Of a DNA stretch of 64,000 nucleotides, positions 25,686 through 32,748 are shown one piece after another. The notes beneath the pieces are model-generated. The model made no database searches, was not told the origin of the DNA, and saw only the letters and a program-made list of their open reading frames with translations. Positions within the stretch are counted from its first letter, which is position 1; the number at the start of each line of letters is the position of its first letter. The position numbers and the translations under genes were made by a program. Source of the DNA: Pseudomonas protegens (GTDB taxonomy: Bacteria; Pseudomonadota; Gammaproteobacteria; Pseudomonadales; Pseudomonadaceae); NCBI RefSeq assembly GCF_003363755.1, contig NZ_CP031396.1, forward strand, positions 1,674,001 to 1,738,000, read 5' to 3'.

Positions 25686-25810
25686 TTTACCTTCGTTGTG
25701 GGGCGCATTATGCCACAGAAATTCTTAAAGTGTTGATTTAATTGATAATTTTATCAAAAAAATCTGAATTCCCATGAAATTCCGCACTACCCACAAACTC
25801 TTTACAGCAA

Positions 25811-25832
25811 AAAGCCCGCGCTAGCGGGCTTT
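25811..25832 (-). terminator. Terminator after tRNA-Asp, copy B
   Basis: AAAGCCCGC-GCTA-GCGGGCTTT, followed on the minus strand by a T5 run. Compared with copy A, one loop base differs (C for T). Confidence 0.8.
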
Positions 25833-25872
25833 CCGTGGTGACCTGGCGTTCAGTGTTCCAGGTTACCGAATA

Positions 25873-25949
25873 TGGCGCAGCGGACGGGACTCGAACCCGC
25901 GACCCCCGGCGTGACAGGCCGGTATTCTAACCGACTGAACTACCGCTGC
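25873..25949 (-). tRNA. tRNA-Asp (GTC), copy B
   Basis: Same sequence as the copy at 25514-25590: 77 nt, anticodon GTC, CCA encoded. Confidence 0.96.
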
Positions 25950-25968
25950 GCGTAACACTGAATGCGAA

Positions 25969-26044
25969 TGGTGGGTGATGACGGGATCGAACCGCCGACA
26001 TTCTGCTTGTAAGGCAGACGCTCTCCCAGCTGAGCTAATCACCC
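25969..26044 (-). tRNA. tRNA-Val (TAC), copy B
   Basis: Same sequence as the copy at 25610-25685: 76 nt, anticodon TAC, CCA encoded. Confidence 0.96.
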
Positions 26045-26065
26045 TTCACGTTCGGTGTGGCGCGC

Positions 26066-26094
26066 ATTCTACGGAGCAGCCCCCACTCTGGCAA
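26066..26094 (-). promoter_or_regulatory. Sigma-70 promoter of tRNA copy B
   Basis: On the minus strand, TTGCCA (26089-26094) and TAGAAT (26066-26071) are separated by exactly 17 bp. A GCGCGCC discriminator follows, a type linked to stringent control of stable RNA. Confidence 0.7.
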
Positions 26095-26175
26095 GCACTT
26101 TTTATAATAATTTTTTCAGGCCTTCCAAAGGCTTAGCGAAGGGTTGGCCTGAGCAGCAGCGAAGAGAATAATGCC

Positions 26176-26193
26176 CTCCTTTGTATAAAGGAG
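26176..26193 (+). promoter_or_regulatory. Hairpin covering the rdgC ribosome binding site
   Basis: CTCCTTT (26176-26182) and AAAGGAG (26187-26193) pair perfectly around GTAT. The right arm is the Shine-Dalgarno sequence of rdgC, 11 bases before its ATG, so folding should limit translation. Confidence 0.6.
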
Positions 26194-26204
26194 AGATTCA
26201 CCCC

Positions 26205-27125
26205 ATGTGGTTCAAAAACCTGCTGATCTATCGCCTGACCCAAGATCTGCCTTTTGATGCTGAGGCGCTGGAAACTGCACTGGCGACCAAACTGGCGCGC
26301 CCCTGTGCAAGCCAGGAGTTGACCACTTACGGTTTCGTCGCCCCTTTCGGCAAAGGTGAAGACGCCCCGCTGGTGCACGTCAGCCAGGACTTCATGCTGG
26401 TGGCAGCGCGCAAAGAAGAACGCATCCTGCCTGGCAGCGTGGTGCGCGACGCGGTGAAGGAAAAGGTCGAAGAGATCGAAGCCGAACAGATGCGCAAGGT
26501 CTATAAGAAGGAGCGCGACCAGATCAAGGATGAAATCATCCAGGCGTTCCTGCCCCGGGCCTTTATCCGCCGCTCCTCGACCTTCGCCGCCATCGCCCCG
26601 AAACAAGGGCTGATTCTGGTCAACTCCGCCAGCCCCAAGCGCGCCGAAGACCTGCTCTCCACCCTGCGCGAAGTCCTCGGCACCCTGCCAGTACGTCCAC
26701 TGACCGTGAAGATCGCCCCGAGCGCAATCATGACCGACTGGGTCAAGACGCAAAAAGCCGCCGACGACTTCTTCGTGCTCGACGAATGCGAACTGCGCGA
26801 CACCCACGAAGACGGCGGCATCGTGCGCTGCAAGCGCCAGGACCTGACCGGCGAGGAAATCCAGCTGCACCTGAGCACCGGCAAGGTGGTCACCCAACTG
26901 TCCCTGGCCTGGCAGGACAAACTGTCCTTCATGCTCGACGACAAGATGGTGGTCAAGCGCCTGAAGTTCGAAGACCTGCTGCAGGATCAGGCGGAACAGG
27001 ACGGCGGCGATGAAGCCCTCGGCCAGCAGGACGCCAGCTTCACCCTGATGATGCTGACTTTCGGCGACTTCCTGCCGGCGCTGTTCGAGGCCCTGGGTGG
27101 CGAGGAGATTCCGCAAGGCATCTGA
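26205..27125 (+). CDS. rdgC: Recombination-associated protein RdgC
   Basis: A 306-residue nucleoid-associated protein that forms a ring around duplex DNA and restrains RecA. The family N-terminus [23 protein letters not shown], the central [17 protein letters not shown] part ([19 protein letters not shown]) and the C-terminal [20 protein letters not shown] are recognisable. I chose ATG 26205 over one eight codons upstream, because RdgC proteins begin MWFKN and AAGGAGA precedes it. A hairpin can mask that ribosome site. A terminator follows 30 bp after the stop. Confidence 0.95.
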   Translation: MWFKNLLIYRLTQDLPFDAEALETALATKLARPCASQELTTYGFVAPFGKGEDAPLVHVSQDFMLVAARKEERILPGSVVRDAVKEKVEEIEAEQMRKVYKKERDQIKDEIIQAFLPRAFIRRSSTFAAIAPKQGLILVNSASPKRAEDLLSTLREVLGTLPVRPLTVKIAPSAIMTDWVKTQKAADDFFVLDECELRDTHEDGGIVRCKRQDLTGEEIQLHLSTGKVVTQLSLAWQDKLSFMLDDKMVVKRLKFEDLLQDQAEQDGGDEALGQQDASFTLMMLTFGDFLPALFEALGGEEIPQGI

Positions 27126-27154
27126 CGCCTTGCTCCAATAGCCGCCCCGCTATA

Positions 27155-27182
27155 GACGCCACCGCCTTCGGTGGCGTTTTCA
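27155..27182 (+). terminator. Terminator after rdgC
   Basis: GACGCCACCG-CCTT-CGGTGGCGTTTTC: a strong stem with a four-base loop and T4, 30 bp after the stop codon. Confidence 0.85.
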
Positions 27183-27200
27183 CATAATAAGGAACAGGTC

Positions 27201-28178
27201 ATGCGAGCACTGGCTGCACTGAGCCGCTTTGTCGGCAACACCTTCGCCTACTGGGTACTGATCTTCGCCGTCCTGGCATTCTTCCAACCTGGTTGGTTCA
27301 TCGGCCTCAAGGGCGCCATCGTGCCGCTGCTGGGCCTGGTGATGTTCGGCATGGGCCTGACCCTGAAACTCGAAGACTTCGCCGAAGTGGCCCGTCATCC
27401 TTGGCGCGTCGCCCTGGGAGTGGTCGCGCACTTCGTGATCATGCCCGGGGTGGCCTGGCTACTCTGCCAGGCCTTCCATCTGCCGCCGGAAATTGCCGTC
27501 GGCGTGATTCTCGTGGGTTGCTGCCCCAGCGGCACCTCGTCCAACGTCATGACCTGGCTGGCCCGGGGCGACCTCGCCCTGTCGGTGGCCATTGCTGCAG
27601 TCACCACCCTGCTCGCGCCACTCTTGACCCCTGCGCTGATCTGGCTGCTGGCTTCGGCCTGGCTGCCGGTGTCTTTCATGGAGCTGTTCTGGTCGATCCT
27701 GCAAGTAGTGCTGCTACCGATCGTGCTGGGCGTGCTGGCCCAGCGCTTGCTGGGCCATCGGGTACAACATGCGGTAGAGGTACTGCCGCTGGTTTCGGTG
27801 GTGAGCATCGTCATCATCGTCACCGCCGTGGTGGCGGCCAGCCAGGCAAAAATCGCCGAGTCCGGACTGCTGATCATGGCGGTGGTGATGCTGCACAACA
27901 GCTTCGGCTACCTGTTGGGCTATTTCACCGGCCGGCTCTTCAAACTGCCACTGGCACAACGCAAATCCCTGGCCCTGGAAGTCGGCATGCAGAACTCCGG
28001 CCTGGGGGCCGCCCTGGCCAGCGCCCACTTCTCTCCACTGGCGGCAGTACCCAGCGCCCTGTTCAGCGTCTGGCATAACATCTCCGGGGCCTTGCTCTCG
28101 ACCTACTTCCGCGGCATGAGGGACAAAAGCGAGCAAAAACTGGAAACACAACGAGTCGGCAACCGAGCTGAAAACTGA
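27201..28178 (+). CDS. Bile acid:sodium symporter (BASS) family transporter
   Basis: A 325-residue inner-membrane protein with about ten helices of the BASS/SLC10 family; bacterial relatives move organic anions with sodium, and PanS of Salmonella takes up pantoate or ketopantoate. Family marks include [41 protein letters not shown] and [15 protein letters not shown]. Start at ATG 27201 after AAGGAA; the longer reading overlaps the rdgC terminator. It is a single gene; the substrate is unknown. Confidence 0.88.
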   Translation: MRALAALSRFVGNTFAYWVLIFAVLAFFQPGWFIGLKGAIVPLLGLVMFGMGLTLKLEDFAEVARHPWRVALGVVAHFVIMPGVAWLLCQAFHLPPEIAVGVILVGCCPSGTSSNVMTWLARGDLALSVAIAAVTTLLAPLLTPALIWLLASAWLPVSFMELFWSILQVVLLPIVLGVLAQRLLGHRVQHAVEVLPLVSVVSIVIIVTAVVAASQAKIAESGLLIMAVVMLHNSFGYLLGYFTGRLFKLPLAQRKSLALEVGMQNSGLGAALASAHFSPLAAVPSALFSVWHNISGALLSTYFRGMRDKSEQKLETQRVGNRAEN

Positions 28179-28212
28179 TCGACCGAGCCGCATTGAGCAG
28201 TATACTGCGCAG

Positions 28213-28266
28213 CGCGAGGACGACCTCGCGACTCAATCGAGTGACTTATTTGTGGGGACGACCCCA
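28213..28266 (+). ncRNA. Guanidine-II (mini-ykkC) riboswitch
   Basis: Two hairpins carry the diagnostic ACGA loops closed by G-C pairs: CGCGAGG-ACGA-CCTCGCG (28213-28230) and TGGGG-ACGA-CCCCA (28253-28266), with a 22-nt linker. This is the known form of the guanidine-II class. The second hairpin ends 18 bases before the gdx ATG, so guanidine binding should control access to the GAGG ribosome site. A -10-like TATACT is at 28201-28206. Confidence 0.9.
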
Positions 28267-28284
28267 TCAACCGATGAGGTCAGC

Positions 28285-28602
28285 ATGTCCTGGATCATTT
28301 TGTTGTTTGCCGGTTTGTTTGAAGTGGGCTGGGCTGTCGGCCTGAAGTACACCGACGGTTTCAGCCGTCCGCTGCCCACCGCCCTGACCATCCTCGCCAT
28401 GGCCATCAGCCTGGGTCTGCTCGGTCTGGCCATGAAGGAGCTGCCCCTGGGCACGGCCTACGCCATCTGGACCGGGGTCGGTGCTATTGGCACGGTGATC
28501 GCAGGGATCATCCTGTTCGGCGAATCCATGGCCCTGGTGCGCCTGGCCAGCGTGGCGCTGATCATCGCCGGCCTGGTGGGCTTGAAAGTCAGCGCCAGCT
28601 GA
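28285..28602 (+). CDS. gdx: Guanidinium exporter Gdx (SugE, SMR family)
   Basis: A 105-residue, four-helix small multidrug resistance protein that exchanges guanidinium for protons as a dual-topology dimer. The central glutamate is E13 in [19 protein letters not shown], and the Gdx-type [20 protein letters not shown] segment separates it from EmrE-type pumps. I chose ATG 28285 (MSWIIL); eleven upstream codons belong to the riboswitch. The guanidine-II riboswitch directly before it supports guanidinium as substrate. A bidirectional terminator follows. Confidence 0.95.
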   Translation: MSWIILLFAGLFEVGWAVGLKYTDGFSRPLPTALTILAMAISLGLLGLAMKELPLGTAYAIWTGVGAIGTVIAGIILFGESMALVRLASVALIIAGLVGLKVSAS

Positions 28603-28621
28603 CCGCCGCCGCACAGAAATG

Positions 28622-28650
28622 AAAACGCCCGCAATGCTGCGGGCGTTTTT
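28622..28650. terminator. Bidirectional terminator between gdx and the MFS-PlsC gene
   Basis: AAAACGCCCGC-AATGCT-GCGGGCGTTTTT: GC stem with A and T tracts on both sides, between two convergent genes. Confidence 0.88.
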
Positions 28651-28665
28651 GTATTCACTGCAATC

Positions 28666-30540
28666 CTAGCGACGACTGCCGCGCAACTGCCCCACCACCG
28701 CCTGCAACTGCGCGGGTTCGGTGGCCTCCACACTTACGACTGGCCCGGCCACCAAAGTCACTCGTGACCAGAAGCGATGGAAGAACCCTTTGTTCGGATC
28801 GCGACTGAAGAAGCTGCCCCACAAGCCCTGCAGCGCCAGGGGAATCACCGGCACCGGGGTTTCTTCGAGAATCCGTGTCAGGCCGCCCTTGAACTCATTA
28901 ATCTCACCATCGGCAGTCAGCTTGCCCTCGGGAAAAATGCACACCAACTCACCGTCACGCAGATACTGGGCAATACGCTTAAAGGCCTTTTCGTAGATTT
29001 CCAGATCTTCATGCCGTGCAGCGATAGGAATGGTACCGGCGGTGCGGAAGATAAAGTTCAGCACTGGCAGGTTGTAGATCTTGTAGTACATCACGAAGCG
29101 AATCGGCCGGCGCACCGCGCCGCCAATCAACAAGGCATCGACGAACGACACGTGATTGCACACCAGCAACGCCGCTCCTTCATCGGGGATCTGCTCCAGA
29201 TTGCGATGCTCGACGCGGTACATGGAATGGCTGAGCAGCCAGATCATGAACCGCATGCTGAACTCGGGCACCACTTTGAAGATATAGACGTTGACCGCGA
29301 TGTTGAGCAGCGACACCACCAGGAACAGGTGGGGAATGGTCAGCTTGACCATGCTCAGCATGACGATGGAAACAATCGCCGATACCACCATGAACAGCGC
29401 ATTGAGAATATTGTTGGCAGCAATTACCCGGGCCCGTTCATTCTCCGGAGTACGCGACTGGATCAGCGCATACAGCGGCACTATATAGAAGCCACCGAAT
29501 ACCCCCAGTCCCAGCACGTCGAACAACACCCACCAGGCATGCCCGAAGCCCAGCACTTCAAGCCAGCCATGACCATTGACACTCTCCGGGATACCACCGG
29601 AATGCCACCACAGCAGCAGGCCGAATACCGTCAGGCCAAAGGAGCCAAACGGCACCAGGCCGATCTCAACCTTGCGCCCCGAAAGCTTCTCGCACAGCAT
29701 CGAGCCCACCGCGATACCCACCGAGAACACAGTGAGGATCAGGGTCACCACCGTCTCGTCGCCGTGCATCCACTCCTTGGCATAGGCGGGAATCTGAGTC
29801 AGGTAGATTGCCCCGACAAACCAGAACCAGGAGTTGCCGACAATTGACCGCGACACCGCCGGTGTCTGCCCCAAGCCCAGACGCAAGGTGGCCCAGGACT
29901 GACTGAAGATGTTCCAGTTCAGGCGCATGTCCGGGGTTGCAGCAGCCGCCCGTGGAATGGCCCGACTTGCCAGGTACCCCGACACCGCGACGCCCAGGAT
30001 GGCAACCGAGACAATAGAGGCGTAATGAGCCGAGGACATCATGATCCCCGCGCCGATGGTCCCGGCCAGAATCGCCAGGAAAGTCCCCATTTCCACCAGG
30101 CCATTGCCGCCCACCAGTTCCTCTTCACGCAGGGCCTGGGGCAGGATCGAATATTTCACCGGACCGAACAGCGCCGAATGGGTCCCCATGGCAAATAGCG
30201 CCAACAGCATCAGCCAGAGATGGTCGAAGACGAAGCCCACCGCTCCCACGGCCATGATCGCGATCTCCCCCAGCTTGATCAGGCGAATCAGCGCATCCTT
30301 GGCGAACTTCTCACCGAACTGCCCGGCCAGGGCCGAGAACAGAAAGAACGGCAGGATGAACAGCAAGGCACAGAGGTTGACCCAGATCGAGCGATCACCC
30401 TCGATGCTCAGCTTGTAGAGAATGGCCAGGATCAACGACTGCTTGAAGATGTTGTCGTTGAAGGCGCCGAGGGATTGCGTGATGAAGAACGGCAGGAACC
30501 GCCGCTTGCGGAGCAAAGTGAACTGCGAAGGGTGACTCAT
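28666..30540 (-). CDS. LplT-like MFS transporter fused to PlsC acyltransferase
   Basis: A 624-residue inner-membrane fusion. Residues about 10-415 form an MFS domain like the lysophospholipid flippase LplT (FFITQSLGAFNDNIFKQSLI, HSALFGPVKYSILPQ). Residues about 430-615 form a 1-acyl-glycerophosphate acyltransferase domain with NHVSFVD (HX4D) and FPEGKLTADG. It would flip lysophospholipid inward and reacylate it. The acyl-ACP synthetase domain seen in E. coli Aas and in longer three-part fusions is absent, so the acyl donor must be made elsewhere. Single gene, convergent with gdx. Confidence 0.88.
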   Translation of the reverse strand: MSHPSQFTLLRKRRFLPFFITQSLGAFNDNIFKQSLILAILYKLSIEGDRSIWVNLCALLFILPFFLFSALAGQFGEKFAKDALIRLIKLGEIAIMAVGAVGFVFDHLWLMLLALFAMGTHSALFGPVKYSILPQALREEELVGGNGLVEMGTFLAILAGTIGAGIMMSSAHYASIVSVAILGVAVSGYLASRAIPRAAAATPDMRLNWNIFSQSWATLRLGLGQTPAVSRSIVGNSWFWFVGAIYLTQIPAYAKEWMHGDETVVTLILTVFSVGIAVGSMLCEKLSGRKVEIGLVPFGSFGLTVFGLLLWWHSGGIPESVNGHGWLEVLGFGHAWWVLFDVLGLGVFGGFYIVPLYALIQSRTPENERARVIAANNILNALFMVVSAIVSIVMLSMVKLTIPHLFLVVSLLNIAVNVYIFKVVPEFSMRFMIWLLSHSMYRVEHRNLEQIPDEGAALLVCNHVSFVDALLIGGAVRRPIRFVMYYKIYNLPVLNFIFRTAGTIPIAARHEDLEIYEKAFKRIAQYLRDGELVCIFPEGKLTADGEINEFKGGLTRILEETPVPVIPLALQGLWGSFFSRDPNKGFFHRFWSRVTLVAGPVVSVEATEPAQLQAVVGQLRGSRR

Positions 30541-30623
30541 CTTCCATGTCCCTGAGTGGCGTGGATACTGTTATTGGAATGTCGAATATCGATCCAGGCC
30601 ACAACCTTACCTATCTTTGGCGA

Positions 30624-31775
30624 TTATTTCCGTAAGCCCGCAATGCACGGCGAAACAAACAACTCTCCTTTATAGGCCCCCTGGACCGTACGCCTGGCCA
30701 CGATCAGCCACATCAACGCCAGGGCCGCTACCAACACCGCACCAAATACGCTGAAGAATCCCAGGTGCAAAGTGCTACCCAGCTTCAAGGTGGCCAGCGA
30801 ATACACACCCAGCGGGAAGGTAAAGCCCCACCAACCGAGGTTGAAGGGAATGCCCTCGCGCAAGTAACGGCGGGTGATCAGCACCGCCATCAACATCCAC
30901 CACAGGCCGAAGCCCCATAAGGTCAGGCCCGCCACCAGCCCCAGGCCGGCGGCAATCTCGCCGACGCCGGACAGGCCATTGGCGGCAAAGACCGCCGGTG
31001 CATCGCCCCCCAGCACCAGCATGCCCAGGGCGCCGGTACCGATCGGGCCCAAGGCCAGCCAGCTCGAGGCCGCCATGCTTTCGTGGGGCAATTTGTGCAA
31101 GGCCATGCGCAGCAGCAGGATCGTCAGGATGCTGAAAGCCACCGGCAGCGAAAAAGCCCACAACACATAGCTGGTACTGAGCATCACCAGTTGGGCGTGA
31201 GCATCCGCCAGATGCGGCGCCAGCAAGCCGCCGCTGGCCGCCGCCACTTCAGCCGCCACCACCGGCAGCAACCAGACGGCGGTCATCTGATCGATGCTGT
31301 GCTCCTGCCGGGTGAACATCATGTAGGGAATCAACACCCCGCAAGCCAGGGACATGGCCACGTCCAGCCACCACAACACTTGCGCCAGATGCACCGCCGC
31401 CTCGCCCCAGCGCGGAATGCCGAACAGCAGCAAGCCGTTGATGATGGTCGCCAGCCCCATGGGAATGGTGCCGAAAAACATCGATACCGTTGAGTGAGCA
31501 AAGATTCGCCGCGCCTCATCGAAGAACAGCACCCAGCGCGCGGTGTACATCGCGGTAAAGAGCAGGAACAGGACGATGGTCAACCACCAGAAGCCTTCAG
31601 CCACCTGATGCAGGCCTGGCACCGGCGCCGGCCATTGGGCCAGCGCCAGGGCCAGAACACCGGTGCCCATGGTGGCGGCGAACCAGTTGGGAGTGAATTG
31701 GCGAATGGCTTCACGGGGGTGCTGTAGATGACTCAAGGGCCGGCGGCCGGCTTTGACGCTGTGGGTGCATGGCAT
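30624..31775 (-). CDS. TDT-family (TehA/SLAC1-like) transporter
   Basis: A 383-residue inner-membrane protein with about ten helices. FTPNWFAATMGTGVLALAL at the N-terminus and LGWWGFTFPLGVYSLATLKLG near the C-terminus are characteristic of the tellurite-resistance/dicarboxylate transporter family, which includes TehA, Mae1 and sulfite exporters. I start at the ATG ending at 31775 (MPCTHSVKAG), with GGAGA eight or so bases upstream; the ATG at 31811 has no ribosome site. The substrate cannot be told from sequence. Confidence 0.87.
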   Translation of the reverse strand: MPCTHSVKAGRRPLSHLQHPREAIRQFTPNWFAATMGTGVLALALAQWPAPVPGLHQVAEGFWWLTIVLFLLFTAMYTARWVLFFDEARRIFAHSTVSMFFGTIPMGLATIINGLLLFGIPRWGEAAVHLAQVLWWLDVAMSLACGVLIPYMMFTRQEHSIDQMTAVWLLPVVAAEVAAASGGLLAPHLADAHAQLVMLSTSYVLWAFSLPVAFSILTILLLRMALHKLPHESMAASSWLALGPIGTGALGMLVLGGDAPAVFAANGLSGVGEIAAGLGLVAGLTLWGFGLWWMLMAVLITRRYLREGIPFNLGWWGFTFPLGVYSLATLKLGSTLHLGFFSVFGAVLVAALALMWLIVARRTVQGAYKGELFVSPCIAGLRK

Positions 31776-31881
31776 GACGTGTCTCCTGTCCTCTGATGAG
31801 GTGGAGCCCATGGTAGAACCTAATCGAATATCTATATAACGGGTAATTTCTCTATCTGTTATCTATTTTACAGATATAAAC

Positions 31882-32193
31882 CTAGACACTACCTTCGGAT
31901 TCGATCACCAACACCCTGGCAACACCCTGGGGATGAGCCACATGCTCGGTTCCCAGATCGGCGTAAAAAATGTCGCCCACTTCCAGCAGCACCGACTGCT
32001 CCACCCCCTCAACGCGATAGCGCATCTGCACCTGGCCACCCAGCACCACGAACACCTCCTGACCGTCATTGACGTGCCATCGGTACGGCTGGTCAGTCCA
32101 GTGCAGGCGCGTGGTGATGCCGTTCATGTTGGCGATATCCAGGGCTGCCCAGGCCCGCTCGCCGGTAAAGTCAGCACTGCGAATGACCTTCAT
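31882..32193 (-). CDS. Small cupin-domain protein
   Basis: A 103-residue single cupin. Motif 1 is present in part (HVNDGQEVFVVLGGQVQMRY) and motif 2 as LLEVGDIFYADLGTEHVAHP, where several of the usual metal-binding residues can be seen. Such proteins bind small ligands or act as simple isomerases or dioxygenases; no specific role is evident. The ATG at 32191-32193 follows GGGAGGGCGG, a strong ribosome site. It lies between the TDT transporter and the SSSF kinase without clear operon partners. Confidence 0.82.
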   Translation of the reverse strand: MKVIRSADFTGERAWAALDIANMNGITTRLHWTDQPYRWHVNDGQEVFVVLGGQVQMRYRVEGVEQSVLLEVGDIFYADLGTEHVAHPQGVARVLVIESEGSV

Positions 32194-32748
32194 ACCGCCC
32201 TCCCTGACACAAAAGGTTTTGAGCGGCCCGACTGGCCGCCCGTTAGCGCTGAATGGTCGCTGAAACACGACTGACGCGACTGCTTGTCGAGCAACCGATG
32301 ACCAGACCCAGGAAACATAAGGCACTCCATGGCAGCAGGGAACAGGTGCCCATAGTGAACGTGAGCGGCCCTCTCGCCAACCGACAGAATTGCCCTTGGT
32401 TTCCATGAGCGTCGACCGCTGCGCCTCGCAATCAAGCAACTGCTCAGCCTCCCGAGCGCAGGACCTTGTCGGCCAAACGCTGGCGCAAGGAAAAGAACAT
32501 CAACGCGCCACTAAGGGTCAGCACTGCCACCATGGCACCGCCAATCAGGTTCGAAGTGGAGCCGGTGGTGATGCTGGAACTCCATGAAATGATCGAGCTT
32601 GCCCTGCCAACCTAGCCCGCCCGAACGACCGTCCGGCCCTGCGACATCAGGCCACGCTGATACCTTGGTCGACACTGACGCCAACTCAACATCGTGCCAG
32701 ACTGTCTGGCCGGGCTGACGTGCCCGGCGTCTTTGCTTCGGAGTTTCC
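32194..32748. other. 555-bp gap before the hybrid kinase
   Basis: This gap holds no intact gene that I can support. It contains the probable remnant at 32444-32611. A plausible promoter for the kinase gene would lie in the last 100 bp, but I cannot identify -35/-10 boxes with confidence. Confidence 0.5.
32444..32611 (-). pseudogene. Possible remnant of a membrane-protein C-terminus
   Basis: Between an in-frame TAG (32612-32614) and TGA (32444-32446) the minus strand reads 55 codons that look like the end of a transporter: a hydrophobic helix (NLIGGAMVAVLTLSGALMFF) followed by a basic tail (SLRQRLADKVLRSGG). There is no start codon with a ribosome site and nothing coding upstream in this frame. 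A decayed MFS-type gene is the simplest reading; a chance open frame is possible. Confidence 0.4.

Larger units (their letters stand above)
25445..25709 (-). repeat. tRNA unit, tandem copy A (tRNA-Val, tRNA-Asp, terminator)
   Basis: This stretch aligns with 25804-26068 at a constant offset of 359 bp with few differences, covering leader, both tRNAs and terminator. The sequences beyond GCGCATT diverge, so each copy has its own promoter. The minus-strand -10 of this copy is probably CATAAT (25707-25712) in AT-rich sequence; no clear -35 is visible. Confidence 0.85.
25804..26068 (-). repeat. tRNA unit, tandem copy B (tRNA-Val, tRNA-Asp, terminator)
   Basis: This is the second copy of the unit at 25445-25709, also with its own terminator (25811-25832). 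It is the upstream copy in the direction of transcription. Confidence 0.85.

Noticed and set aside
25445..26068. Integration site or genomic island at the duplicated tRNA genes
   Set aside because: No integrase, phage gene or att-type fragment of a tRNA 3' end is present; the repeat is a simple tandem copy of the whole unit.
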